Source of the DNA: Metabacillus_B sp050107715
GTDB taxonomy: Bacteria > Bacillota > Bacilli > Bacillales > Bacillaceae
Length of the DNA: 64,000 nt
NCBI RefSeq assembly: GCF_050107715.1
Contig: NZ_JBNILN010000012.1
Span: 29,639-93,638, forward strand
Direction of reading: 5' to 3'
The notes under the pieces are model-generated. The model did not search any database. It was not told the origin of the DNA and was given only the letters and a program-made list of their open reading frames with translations. The position numbers and the translations under genes are program-made. This document shows, piece by piece, positions 1-8,111 of the stretch (within the stretch, counting starts at the first letter, position 1; every line of letters starts with the position of its first letter).

Positions 1-121
1 GTTTAGAAATCGGCCAATAGATCATAGGATCGCTGCCTACGGGCAATAGGTGTTTATTGATAATCTTGGTTAATGGACGTAGCCTGGATCCTGTACCGCC
101 GGCAAGAATAACTCCTTTCAC
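1..121 (-). CDS. Glucose-1-phosphate thymidylyltransferase-like nucleotidyltransferase (5' part only)
   Basis: The first 40 codons are present; the gene runs off the left edge of the window. Translation begins MKGVILAGGTGSRLRPLT and continues with NKHLLPVG and PMIYWPI. The GGTGSRLRPLT motif is the nucleotide-binding loop of RfbA/RmlA-type sugar-phosphate nucleotidyltransferases, which make dTDP-glucose from dTTP and glucose-1-phosphate in the cytoplasm. The start is GTG, preceded by AGGGAG at a suitable distance. In Bacillus such genes serve rhamnose or spore-coat polysaccharide synthesis (SpsI/RfbA). The putative spore-surface gene next door, on the same strand, fits the spore role, but the pathway is inferred. 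Confidence 0.85.
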   Translation of the reverse strand, partial: MKGVILAGGTGSRLRPLTKIINKHLLPVGSDPMIYWPISK

Positions 122-186
122 ACTATCAATCTCCCTGTACGTTTATTTTTAATCCGATAAATGAAGGAAAAATTGGGTTATAGTCA

Positions 187-215
187 GAAAAAAGAAGGGT
201 TTCCCCTTCTTTTTC
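187..215 (-). terminator. Rho-independent terminator of the putative spore-surface gene
   Basis: A stem AAGAAGGG/CCCTTCTT with a short loop is followed on the minus strand by a T-run, a few tens of bases after the stop codon of the gene ending at 241. It separates that gene from the sugar nucleotidyltransferase gene downstream. Confidence 0.75.
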
Positions 216-240
216 AAGATATTCTCTTCATGATCCGGTA

Positions 241-1416
241 TTAACCGATGATATTAGGGAATGTCAAGCAGTCCTGAACAACCAAGTCTTCGTCTGGAAC
301 AAATGCTACACCGGCACCAGCGAATGTGATTAAAGGTGCTGCAGCCAAGTCAGTCAGTACGAAAGCATAAGAATCAAGAAGCGCAGCATTTTCAACCAAT
401 GTCATTGTAAACAACACTGGACGGTCCGCTACACCAGGGTCTGCAAATGCTACAGTACCTGAACCGGTAACCACCATCGTTGTTGCTACTCCTGGAATGG
501 TTGTGCAAGTAGGCATACCGATTTCAGTAGCCGTAAATGTGAAGCTTTGATCCGCAGTTCCTGTAGGAACTAGAAGGTCTTCTACGATCCATTCAATTGT
601 GCTTCCAGTCAAGTTACAGTTGTCACAAATTTCTGCGTTCAATTCAGTTGTAAAGCTTCCTGCATCCAAATCAGTCGGGAAAAGGATAGCAGAGAACGTA
701 ATGGCAACTCCCGGAGGTGAAAGCGGATCTGTGTCAACAAACGCCTGGCAGTCACAGTTGTCGCGCGGGAAGAAGTCGCATTGAGCAGGGAATTCAAACT
801 CAGGGCAGACGGCACTTGGCGGGATTACGATATCATTTGGACGCGGGAAGCAGAACTTAGCCAATACTTCCAGTTTTACATCTGCTTCAACTTGAATTTC
901 GAAGCAAATATCAAGCATAACTTGAAGGCCAAGATCAGGCACACCCGTTTCGATGAAATTCGTGTCGCAGCTTAGAGCAATGATGCGGCAAAATACGTTG
1001 TCGCTTGTGAACGGCTCTGGAGCACAAACAACAAGGCGGCGAGATTCGCTGATTGTTGGGCGGAATGAGCAAAGAAGTGTTCCTTCGCTGTCAAAAATGT
1101 TGATCAATGGTCTGATTGTAAAAATAACTTTTACAATGGCAAGCTCCTGCCCATTGATGACTCTTCTTTCGATTCTTGAAGAAACCGTACACAATGCGTT
1201 AGGATCCTGTGGCTGATCAAGCGGGAAGAAACCGCCTACATCCGGAACCTCACATGTTACATCAAGCGGAGTTCTGCCAGCTGCTACTGCTGCAGCAACA
1301 GCTGCTTCACAATCCTCTGACAAGGCAATGCCTGTATCAGTGGAGATTGCGTCAAATACCCAGTCATAAACCTTTGGTACGCGGATACATTCTTCTTGCA
1401 CGTTGTTAGGAGTCAA
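241..1416 (-). CDS. Putative spore-surface / exosporium-like protein
   Basis: A 391-residue protein if translation starts at TTG 1416, which has a strong AGGGGG box 6 bases upstream. The longer reading frame from ATG 1518 has no such site. The N-terminus reads MTPNNVQEECIRVPKVYDWV; an (I)RVPKVYDWV motif close to the N-terminus occurs in secreted or spore-surface proteins of Bacilli and Paenibacilli. The protein is rich in Cys (in pairs such as CDNC and CDC), Thr, Pro and hydrophobic residues, with few Lys, as in cross-linked coat or exosporium proteins. No signal peptide or transmembrane helix is evident. The Cys-rich middle (around residues 205-300) is followed by a beta-rich, Cys-poor tail. 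Function is unknown; the spore location is inferred from composition and neighbours. Confidence 0.7.
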   Translation of the reverse strand: MTPNNVQEECIRVPKVYDWVFDAISTDTGIALSEDCEAAVAAAVAAGRTPLDVTCEVPDVGGFFPLDQPQDPNALCTVSSRIERRVINGQELAIVKVIFTIRPLINIFDSEGTLLCSFRPTISESRRLVVCAPEPFTSDNVFCRIIALSCDTNFIETGVPDLGLQVMLDICFEIQVEADVKLEVLAKFCFPRPNDIVIPPSAVCPEFEFPAQCDFFPRDNCDCQAFVDTDPLSPPGVAITFSAILFPTDLDAGSFTTELNAEICDNCNLTGSTIEWIVEDLLVPTGTADQSFTFTATEIGMPTCTTIPGVATTMVVTGSGTVAFADPGVADRPVLFTMTLVENAALLDSYAFVLTDLAAAPLITFAGAGVAFVPDEDLVVQDCLTFPNIIG

Positions 1417-1607
1417 TTGAGACCCCCTAATAGGTTTTAACAAAAGGATCTTCCTTTCTAAATAAGTTGTGTTTTCTCTCCATACTATGGATAGATTTTT
1501 AAAATGGTTCTGAAGCAAATGCCTGTTTTGGATAACCTTGCATAAATTGGTGATAAGACCATATAGATAGGAAGTAGCCTATAAGTAAGCAAAGAGGGGA
1601 CTGTTCT

Positions 1608-2828
1608 ATGAATATTTCCGTTTTTTTTGACCGCGAATTTCATATGAAAATTCCATATGATTCATTGGTGGGCTTTCGGCTGTTCTGCGAAAAGCAAGGT
1701 CTCTATTCAAGCTATAATATGTCAGAGCAACGAATGGATTTGTACTCAAGCCTGCATCAGGAACGTGTCTGCATCTTTTCTGAGAATAAAGGGAAGGCAA
1801 GCCAAGACTTTGTTCAGGAAATTCTCCGCTTGTTAGCTGCAGGCGGTTTGTCTTCCTTAACAGATCAAGGAAAAGCTGCAAATTCTGTGCCGGGTCTTTC
1901 CATCCTGCTGGATGTAACGGAAGGCATGCATGGGCATTCTCCTTCCATTCTGATTGAGCATCAGCCATTGGTCGATGAGCGGCTGCGGAACATGCTGATG
2001 AGTGAACTGAATGAAAACAAAATGGCCTTTCAGCTTAAAGAAGTACCAGCCGTTCCAACTGCCTCAGGACGCCTGATCCGAATCAAATGCCGTCTCCCTC
2101 AGCTAACGGAAACTTCCTCCGTTTATGAACAGGTCAAACTGATTCTGGCAAGGGCCATCATGCGTTATCTACACCGGTACCATCAAGAGAAGCCGTTCGC
2201 GTATCTTCCGGCTGACAAACAAAAGGCTATGCTGAAACGGTTATGGAGCAGCTCCGAATCGGTTCCATCCCGGGAAACGGAGGAAGCAGGGGAAGCTTCA
2301 TCCGCTGAAATAAAAGAAGCTGACAGCCAAAAGACCATTCAGGCTGTAAAGAGAGAAGCGAAGGCTGAAATCTTTTTTGATTATACGGTGCTTCCACCTC
2401 AAAAGGATTCAGAAGGAGAAGGGTTTTTAATCAATGGAAATTTATATATGAAGAATACCGGTAATGAAATCCTCCATAGCCCTGTCATTTGCATTAAAGT
2501 CCCTGCTGGACAAGGCGTTTCGCTCCAAGGGCAGATTATTCCTCCAAGAATGGTTTCAGGTATGGCTACAATCGGCAGCAGCGGGGAAAAAGGGTGGCGA
2601 TATGTGTATGAGGATTGGAGAGAGAGGGTTAAATCAAAGGGTGAATACTGGATTACATCCATCCAGGCGCTGCAAATCAACCCTGGTGAGACGGCTGTTT
2701 TTCCTGCCTATAAAATCACCATTGACTATGCAGAGGAAAGAAACGCGATAGCAATCGGGGGATTTGTTTATTTTAATGAAGGAAAACATGTATTCAGTTC
2801 TAATAACAGCATTTCGTTTTCATTTTAA
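1608..2828 (+). CDS. Unrecognised two-part protein, possibly spore-related
   Basis: This 406-residue protein starts at ATG 1608 after GAGGGGAC. I do not recognise the family. The N-terminal half (about 1-210) alternates beta strands and helices and contains SILIEHQPLVDERL, suggesting a compact enzyme-like or binding fold. A Glu/Lys-rich linker (about 218-250) leads to a beta-rich C-terminal domain (about 255-406) with NTGNEIL, typical of immunoglobulin-like sandwich domains. There is no signal peptide. It is divergent from the putative spore-surface gene and is followed by its own terminator and then the coiled-coil gene. A role in the spore is only a guess from position. Confidence 0.7.
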   Translation: MNISVFFDREFHMKIPYDSLVGFRLFCEKQGLYSSYNMSEQRMDLYSSLHQERVCIFSENKGKASQDFVQEILRLLAAGGLSSLTDQGKAANSVPGLSILLDVTEGMHGHSPSILIEHQPLVDERLRNMLMSELNENKMAFQLKEVPAVPTASGRLIRIKCRLPQLTETSSVYEQVKLILARAIMRYLHRYHQEKPFAYLPADKQKAMLKRLWSSSESVPSRETEEAGEASSAEIKEADSQKTIQAVKREAKAEIFFDYTVLPPQKDSEGEGFLINGNLYMKNTGNEILHSPVICIKVPAGQGVSLQGQIIPPRMVSGMATIGSSGEKGWRYVYEDWRERVKSKGEYWITSIQALQINPGETAVFPAYKITIDYAEERNAIAIGGFVYFNEGKHVFSSNNSISFSF

Positions 2829-2853
2829 TACCTGTGTTCATCACGGGTATTTT
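2827..2853 (+). terminator. Terminator after the 1608-2828 gene
   Basis: The inverted repeat AATACC...GGTATT lies immediately behind the stop codon and is followed by a T-rich stretch (TTTTTATTTT). Confidence 0.65.
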
Positions 2854-2940
2854 TATTTTCTTCTGCAGCGGAACACCACTCTTTTCCTGCACATATATAT
2901 AGATTGTGTATGAGCCTATGTGAAAAGGAGGAGGCGCTCT

Positions 2941-3996
2941 ATGGACAGAAGGCATGCGGTGAAGGAGGAGCTCCAGGAATTGCTGACTCTACAGCAGAAA
3001 AACATTCGTCTTAAGGCTGAATTAAATAAGTACATGGCAGTAGTGGACGAATATCAGAAGAATGGTCATAATCACAAGGTAAAGACGCTGAAGCTGGAAA
3101 ATGCAGATCTGATGAAAAACCTTCAGCAGAAGGAAAATGAGCTGAATGAAATGAAGGCTGAGCTTAATGAATACGCTGGAAAAGCAGAGGCCTTTTCAGT
3201 CCAGGAACAATATTACTTAGAAACCATCCAGCTATTAAGTGAAAAAAATCAGGAAATGAAGAACGTGAAACATGATATCGAATCAAAGCAAACAGAGATT
3301 GACAGCTTAAGGGACCACATCATGACTCTTCAAAACGATTATGATGTTAAAAATAAAGAATGCATTGAATTGAAGCAGCAGCTGAGCGAGAAGATGGAAG
3401 GCGAAGAGAAAAGCACTCAAACCATTCACTCTCTCAACCATCAAATTATAGAACTCAACTCCGTTTTAGAAAATCTTCAATCAGGGAATGAAGAGCTGAA
3501 GGAAAAATATGAGATGGTTCGAAAAACAGCTGATTCTGTCCCGCAGCTGGAAACGATCGTCAGCTCGCTTCATCAGGAATTGGGCGAGATGGATCGTCAG
3601 CATAGAGAAATGCAGGACTCCATTAGTGACTTGCAGCAAAAAAATAAGCTGCTGGAGGCTGAAAAAAGACGGCTATTAAAGGAGAAATCATCCATGCAGG
3701 CTGTTCAATCAGAGCTGCAGAAAAAAATATACCAGCTGATGATAGACATTCGTTCTTTCTACTCGAAGGAGCGCATTGCTTCTCACATGCCAAATCGGAA
3801 GCTCATCCAAACATCAATGGCCCAAAAAAAGAAAATCCAGCACTTGCAATCCCGGGTATCGGAATATGGAAAGCAAATTACAGCAGGCATAGATATGATT
3901 CATCAATTAGAAAGGCAAATCAGCCAGCTAACTGCAGACATGCAGCTGCCGGACGGGGAAAATCCGGACACTTCACCGAACAAAAAGTTCCGATAA
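2941..3996 (+). CDS. Long coiled-coil protein
   Basis: A 351-residue protein. The ATG at 2941 is chosen because AAAAGGAGGAGG lies 6 bases upstream; an in-frame GTG at 2920 overlaps that ribosome-binding site. Nearly the whole length (about 5-250) is heptad-patterned Glu/Lys/Leu/Gln sequence predicted to form a parallel coiled coil. A short basic, less helical stretch follows (about 255-290), then a second coil to about 335 and a Pro/Asn-rich tail. No membrane or signal segments are seen. Upstream, AC-N17-CATATATATA resembles a sigma-K type promoter, which would fit expression in the mother cell, but this is weak evidence. Function is unknown; a structural or scaffolding role is the natural inference. 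Confidence 0.8.
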   Translation: MDRRHAVKEELQELLTLQQKNIRLKAELNKYMAVVDEYQKNGHNHKVKTLKLENADLMKNLQQKENELNEMKAELNEYAGKAEAFSVQEQYYLETIQLLSEKNQEMKNVKHDIESKQTEIDSLRDHIMTLQNDYDVKNKECIELKQQLSEKMEGEEKSTQTIHSLNHQIIELNSVLENLQSGNEELKEKYEMVRKTADSVPQLETIVSSLHQELGEMDRQHREMQDSISDLQQKNKLLEAEKRRLLKEKSSMQAVQSELQKKIYQLMIDIRSFYSKERIASHMPNRKLIQTSMAQKKKIQHLQSRVSEYGKQITAGIDMIHQLERQISQLTADMQLPDGENPDTSPNKKFR

Positions 3997-4157
3997 TGCA
4001 TATAAAAAAAAAACGACAGCCCCCTCTCTATTTTGACAGCCTCCATTTTGGACAAGCATTTTCAAAAGTATTATTTATTGACGGCATGCCTGGCTATCCG
4101 GTATTATTTTCTTATAGCCGAAGAGTTAAGGCTGTGCTCATTAAGAGCTTATATACT

Positions 4158-4252
4158 CCAAAGGGGAGTAGCTTACAGCTGCGTCGACAATACGTGATGA
4201 TTCATCACCGGCTCAGTTGGCAACTGTATGTTGTTTGCGGGACCTTTGCCAT
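4158..4252 (+). promoter_or_regulatory. Manganese riboswitch (yybP-ykoY class)
   Basis: The conserved 5' core AAAGGGGAGTAGC and the 3' core GGGACCTTTGCC are both present, with AAAGG pairing to CCTTT to close the P1 stem. Internal stems flank a tract at 4180-4240. This is the class of RNA that senses Mn2+ and in B. subtilis precedes ykoY. A complete terminator hairpin follows 31 bases later, so control is by transcription attenuation. The gene downstream is a ykoY homologue, which agrees with the assignment. Confidence 0.93.
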
Positions 4253-4283
4253 TTTTGGTGAAGGAAAAAGTATGGAATTCAAC

Positions 4284-4312
4284 CCTTCACCGGATCAGGT
4301 GAAGGTTTTTTT
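4284..4312 (+). terminator. Expression-platform terminator of the Mn riboswitch
   Basis: A perfect 8-bp stem CCTTCACC/GGTGAAGG with a 6-base loop is followed by seven T residues. Its position directly after the riboswitch aptamer makes it the regulated terminator. Mn2+-bound aptamer would favour read-through, as known for this class. Confidence 0.9.
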
Positions 4313-4318
4313 GTATAA

Positions 4319-4463
4319 GCTCTGTTAAACTTGGCTGTTGATTTCCGCTGCAGGCGTTCCCTTTCCGCAGGGTCTCACCTGTACTGCTGCTCTTAGCTCG
4401 GAGTCTCACGCCTTCCGTCCAATCAACAGGTGTGAAAAATCAATACCATGCTTTAACAAAGCC
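4319..4463. repeat. Dispersed repeat with terminal inverted repeats, copy 1
   Basis: The left end reads GCTCTGTTAAACTTGGCTG and the right end, reverse complemented, reads GGCTTTGTTAAAGCATGG. Inside the ends a second inverted pair (GCTGTTGATT / CCTGTTGATT) is kept. The interior has GC-rich blocks such as GGGTCTCACCTG and GGAGTCTCACGCC. The element has no coding capacity. I recognise the sequence type as a common interspersed element of Bacillaceae genomes. It sits between the riboswitch terminator and ykoY. A degenerate relative is at 37279-37446. Confidence 0.75.
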
Positions 4464-4786
4464 ATTGTATAAAAAAGGAGGCTTCCTGCAATCTGATATT
4501 ATGCAGACTGCGCTGCACAACCCAATTTAATAAACTAAAGGAGAAGCCGAAATATAATTGGAAGGTAACCTGCAAAAGAAAATCCTTTTACTTGTGACCA
4601 TAAAACTATATGCCGTCACGATTTTAACGCTTGAAGTTTATCATCCGCCGAGAAGCCTTTTCCTGCAATTACAGCAGAGCCCGGCAGAACAGCTGCGTGC
4701 TCCGCTTCCACATAGATGACATTTGTAGAATGGATTGCTAAAAAAGAAAGAAACTAAACAATAGGATTCGTAAAGGAGGAAGCACA
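4464..4786. other. Leader region upstream of ykoY with a probable gene relic
   Basis: No intact gene is seen. On the minus strand, 4620-4750 encodes an open stretch with YVEAEHAAVLPGSAVIAGKG ending in a stop at about 4612. It lacks a start codon and ribosome-binding site and looks like the tail of a decayed gene. Immediately before ykoY there is a strong AAAGGAGGAAG site. I see no convincing new promoter. Confidence 0.4.
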
Positions 4787-5560
4787 ATGGACGCTGGAAT
4801 ATTGCTGGAATATGGGTGGGTCCTGTTAATATTAATTGGGCTGGAAGGAATTCTTGCTGCGGATAATGCCCTGGTTATTGCCACCATGGTTAAGCACCTG
4901 CCTGAAGAGAAAAGGAAAAAAGCTTTATTTTACGGGCTTGCAGGAGCATTTGTATTCCGATTCGGCTCACTGTTTATCATCTCATATCTGGTGGATATCT
5001 GGCAGGTTCAGGCAATTGGAGCCCTTTATCTGTTCGGGATCGCCATTTACCATATTTTGAAGAAGCACGTATTGAAGCCAAAGGTGAAAGCCGAAAAGCC
5101 GAAGAACGAAGGCTCCGGGTTCTGGATGACCGTCCTTAAGGTAGAGGTAGCCGATATTGCGTTTGCTGTTGATGCCATCCTTGCAGCGGTTGCCCTCGCT
5201 GTTACTTTACCTGAAACAAATCTTCCGGAAATCGGAGGATTGGACGGCGGACACTTTGCTGTGATTCTTACAGGGGGAATCATCGGGCTTGTCATTATGC
5301 GATTTGCCGCCAGCTACTTCGTTGTATTGCTCGAACGGAGACCGGGCCTTGAAACGGCAGCCTTCGCCATTGTAGCCTGGGTTGGGGTAAAGCTTGCCGT
5401 TTATGCCCTTTCTCACCCGGAACTTGCCATTATTTCTGAAGGATTCGGGAAAAGCCTGACCTGGAAAGTCATTTTCTGGTCTGTCCTCCTGGTCATTGCC
5501 GTAGCGGGCTGGTTTTTGTCAAAAGAGCAGCCTAAAAGCGAAGCTGCTAATGGGAAATAA
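4787..5560 (+). CDS. ykoY: TerC-family membrane protein YkoY (Mn2+ export/metalation)
   Basis: The 257-residue protein starts at ATG 4787 after AAAGGAGGAAGCACA. It has about seven hydrophobic segments and the family's acidic signature GLEGILAADNALVIA near residues 20-34, plus EVADIAFAVDAILA around 124-137, whose Asp/Glu residues are thought to bind metal inside the membrane. TerC-family proteins such as YkoY move Mn2+ across the cytoplasmic membrane and help metalate secreted proteins. Regulation is by the upstream yybP-ykoY riboswitch, though the leader has been lengthened by an inserted repeat. The gene is monocistronic, ending in a strong terminator. Confidence 0.92.
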   Translation: MDAGILLEYGWVLLILIGLEGILAADNALVIATMVKHLPEEKRKKALFYGLAGAFVFRFGSLFIISYLVDIWQVQAIGALYLFGIAIYHILKKHVLKPKVKAEKPKNEGSGFWMTVLKVEVADIAFAVDAILAAVALAVTLPETNLPEIGGLDGGHFAVILTGGIIGLVIMRFAASYFVVLLERRPGLETAAFAIVAWVGVKLAVYALSHPELAIISEGFGKSLTWKVIFWSVLLVIAVAGWFLSKEQPKSEAANGK

Positions 5561-5565
5561 CGATA

Positions 5566-5599
5566 AATAACGTGCGGTTTCCCGCACGTTATTTTTTTC
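5566..5599 (+). terminator. Terminator of ykoY
   Basis: A perfect 12-bp stem AATAACGTGCGG/CCGCACGTTATT with a 4-base loop is followed by a run of T residues. Confidence 0.95.
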
Positions 5600-5797
5600 C
5601 CGCTCCTGCTGACCTAAATTTGTAAAGGATTCTCACAGTTTGAATGGGGGGGTCCTGCTGTGAGGCAAATAAACAAGGACAAGAACTAGAATTGGGCAAA
5701 AATATAAACGGTTTTAAGAGACAGGAGTTTTTCTTTATCATTTCAATACAGGCGGAACCTCGCCGGCAGGAGATCGGCCCAGTTCCTGCCCAGTTCC

Positions 5798-6691
5798 TTA
5801 CTCGGGTGCTTCCAAAAGCGTTTGATCAACCTCTTTCCGGTAAGGCATCCCGCCCTGGGCACCAATTTTTGTTACGGAAATAGAGGCTGCTCGGTTGGCG
5901 AACCGAATGCTTTCGGCCAAGTTTTTTCCCTCTGAGCAAGCAACAGCAAAGGCTGCGTTAAAGGTATCTCCAGCTCCTGTCGTATCCAGGGCTTCCACAG
6001 GAAAGGGCGGGATTGATCGAATTTCCTTGCCATCATGATACCGGACTCCGTTTTTCCCTTCGGTAATGATAAGCTTATTCGGGTTCGCTTCAAGAGCCCG
6101 CTCCAGCGGCATACCTTTAAACAAGAGCGTCGCTTCCGTTTCATTCGGCGTAATATACGCTGCACGGTCCAGGACCTTGCCCGCTGCCGTCCGTGCCGGT
6201 GCAGGATTTAAAAGCAGCGGCACCCCGTGCTTCTGGCAGAGCCTGCTTACATGTTCAACGGTTTCTTCCGGAATTTCCTGCTGAATAAGGACCATTTTGG
6301 CTTCTTTTAAAACAGGCAGTGCTTCATCTGCAATAGAGGGAGTAACGAGCTTATTCGCTCCCTGCACGACCACAATGCTGTTATCTCCTTCAGCTAAAAT
6401 AATATGGGCGGTTCCGCTCGCTGTTTCAGGGAGTGTTTTCACGTAATCCGTCTTTACGCCATTTTCCTTCAAGTTGTTCAAAATGGCTTCCCCATAAGAA
6501 TCATCTCCCACGCAGCCGGCCATAAAGACATCAGCCCCAAGCCTTGCAGCTGCAACCGCCTGGTTCGCTCCCTTGCCTCCGGGTACCATAATGAACGATT
6601 CTCCAAGCACGGTTTCTCCGTTTTGCGGCCTTCTCGGTGAGGTAACGACAAGATCAATAGATGCACTTCCGATAACCAGGATTTTTTCCAA
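5798..6691 (-). CDS. rbsK: Ribokinase
   Basis: About 297 residues, PfkB-family ribokinase, which phosphorylates D-ribose to ribose-5-phosphate using ATP in the cytoplasm. The substrate-binding signature PGGKGANQAVAAARLGAD is near residues 36-53. The anion-hole and catalytic-base motif DTTGAGDTFN lies near 236-245, with Asp as base. TTG 6691 is preferred as start because AGGAG lies 8 bases upstream; GTG 6700 has the AGGA abutting it. Unlike in B. subtilis, no rbsR, rbsD or ABC genes are adjacent, so the gene stands alone. It may act on ribose salvaged from nucleosides. Confidence 0.93.
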   Translation of the reverse strand: MEKILVIGSASIDLVVTSPRRPQNGETVLGESFIMVPGGKGANQAVAAARLGADVFMAGCVGDDSYGEAILNNLKENGVKTDYVKTLPETASGTAHIILAEGDNSIVVVQGANKLVTPSIADEALPVLKEAKMVLIQQEIPEETVEHVSRLCQKHGVPLLLNPAPARTAAGKVLDRAAYITPNETEATLLFKGMPLERALEANPNKLIITEGKNGVRYHDGKEIRSIPPFPVEALDTTGAGDTFNAAFAVACSEGKNLAESIRFANRAASISVTKIGAQGGMPYRKEVDQTLLEAPE

Positions 6692-6765
6692 CCTTTTCAC
6701 TCCTGTCTTCTTTCTATACTTTTATGTATCACCAGTTCCAATTAATCATGCCAGGAAAGTAAGAA

Positions 6766-7158
6766 TCAGTGCTCAAGATCTTTCTCTTTTTCTTTTTCCT
6801 GCTCTTTTTTCTCCAGTTCCTCCTTCGCTTCTTTCGGAAAAAGGTTAATCACGATAGCCACCGGAAGGAGGTATCCGATGAAGGCCTGAATACTTGCAAA
6901 CAGGCGGGCTGTTCCAAATGGAGTAATATCCCCAAAACCGATTGCAAAATTTGTGATTGTACTGAAATACAGGCATTTCAGAATGAACCCGTAATAAGTA
7001 ATCTTGCTGTCATCCACATAGTGCTCTTTAAGGTAACCCATCCCATTTAAATCAAGCAGAGCATAAATGGCCGCAAAAACAATGATTGAAACGAGATAAA
7101 TAACACCGAAAAAAAGAAAGCTCGTCCAGGTTTTGTGCCGGTGAATACTAGGGAACAC
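6766..7158 (-). CDS. Two-helix potassium channel subunit
   Basis: About 130 residues. One hydrophobic helix (near 12-32) is followed by a pore loop with the selectivity-filter sequence TNFAIGFGDITPFG and a second helix (near 85-105), then a charged Glu/Lys tail. This is the minimal KcsA-like pore; four subunits make a K+ channel in the cytoplasmic membrane. GTG 7158 is the best start, with AAGGAAGG 7 bases upstream; ATG 7164 and ATG 7206 are alternatives. GFGD rather than GYGD is a tolerated variant. There is no RCK domain. A second small K+ channel gene is at 58868. Confidence 0.8.
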   Translation of the reverse strand: MFPSIHRHKTWTSFLFFGVIYLVSIIVFAAIYALLDLNGMGYLKEHYVDDSKITYYGFILKCLYFSTITNFAIGFGDITPFGTARLFASIQAFIGYLLPVAIVINLFPKEAKEELEKKEQEKEKEKDLEH

Positions 7159-7332
7159 TGCCATTCCTTCCTTTCTGAACCGCCTGTTTTCTATACCTTT
7201 ACCCAACCGGGCTGGAAAATAAAATAGAGACCCGCTAAAGAGTCCCTATATGACCATATATTTTTTATCTCCGTCCTGCCCGGTCCTGATAAATACCCAT
7301 TTGGACCAGGAAAGATAAGAGCGCTGGTAATG

Positions 7333-7455
7333 CTACCGAGTTTGGCCAGCTGTTTTAGGACGGCTCATGAGGATCGGCAGTGCAAAAGTCGCTCCCAATC
7401 GGCAGACTGCGGCAATAACATGAAGCAGAACAATGATTCCATATACGGTCATCAT
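7333..7455 (-). pseudogene. Truncated small membrane protein gene (DUF2269-like N-terminus)
   Basis: A good start (AGGAGG, 5 bases, ATG 7455) opens a 40-codon frame reading MMTVYGIIVLLHVIAAV, followed by LGATFALPILMSRPKT and a stop. This looks like the first transmembrane helix of a 150-residue family of small membrane proteins (DUF2269 type, by resemblance). Beyond the stop, another frame continues with KLGSITSALIFPG, suggesting a frameshift, and the rest of the gene is missing. I interpret it as a decayed gene, though expression of the short peptide cannot be excluded. Confidence 0.5.
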
Positions 7456-7669
7456 GCTTTCCTCCTGATAAAATATAGGATAATAATACCGAAATATATG
7501 AACTTTTCCATGGTAAATTCCAAAAATTTACATAAAATTTGATTTGAAATCTAAATTTAATTTTTTGAATGGTTACTTAGACTAAATAGAGAAAAAAAGA
7601 ATATATAATACTGTAACTCAATCTTCCTGGCAAATGAGAGCACGACTACATGAAGAGGAGGAAGTCAAG

Positions 7670-8020
7670 ATGGGTACAGTTGTCTTTATTATTCAAATTT
7701 TACTGGGGTTGGCGTTTCTATTTTTTGGACTGATGAAGTTCGGCTCTAAGCAGATGACCGAGGAGTTTGCACGCTACGGGTATCCGCAATGGTTCAGAGT
7801 GGTGACCGGAATCGTGGAATTGGCAGCAGGGGTGCTGCTGCTTGCCGGTTTCTGGCACGATCAGCTGACAGCGTGGGGTTCGCTTCTTGCCACCCTCTGC
7901 ATGATTGGCGCGGTGGTTACGCACTTAAAGGTAAAGGATGCTGCTGCAAAATTTACGACACCTGCTGTACTGCTCATTCTCTCTGCATTCCTGCTGTATG
8001 TAAATAGCGGGAACTTTTAA
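7670..8020 (+). CDS. DoxX family membrane protein
   Basis: The 116-residue protein starts at ATG 7670 after AGAGGAGGAAG. It has four hydrophobic helices and the DoxX hallmarks LGLAFLFFGLMKF near residues 11-23 and a central VTGIVELAAGVLLLAG. DoxX-like proteins are integral membrane proteins of uncertain function, linked in some bacteria to redox or sulfur metabolism. The gene is monocistronic, with a terminator directly behind it. Confidence 0.85.
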   Translation: MGTVVFIIQILLGLAFLFFGLMKFGSKQMTEEFARYGYPQWFRVVTGIVELAAGVLLLAGFWHDQLTAWGSLLATLCMIGAVVTHLKVKDAAAKFTTPAVLLILSAFLLYVNSGNF

Positions 8021-8023
8021 TGG

Positions 8024-8054
8024 ACGGCGCCCTTCCTTTTGGAGGGGCGTTTTT
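8024..8054 (+). terminator. Terminator of the doxX-like gene
   Basis: An inverted repeat GCGCCCTTCC/GGAGGGGCG with a TTTT loop is followed by TTTTTA, directly after the stop codon. Confidence 0.85.
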
Positions 8055-8111
8055 ATGCCGTTTTGACCTCCTTCATAGTAAACTGTTAGTAAAGAGAGGA
8101 GATCGGCAATC

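Noticed and set aside
3996..4328. 110-codon open frame over the riboswitch
   Set aside because: It runs through the aptamer and its terminator hairpin and has no RBS; the RNA motif explains the sequence.
5644..5883. 79-codon plus-strand frame
   Set aside because: It overlaps the 3' end of rbsK in antisense, with no RBS.
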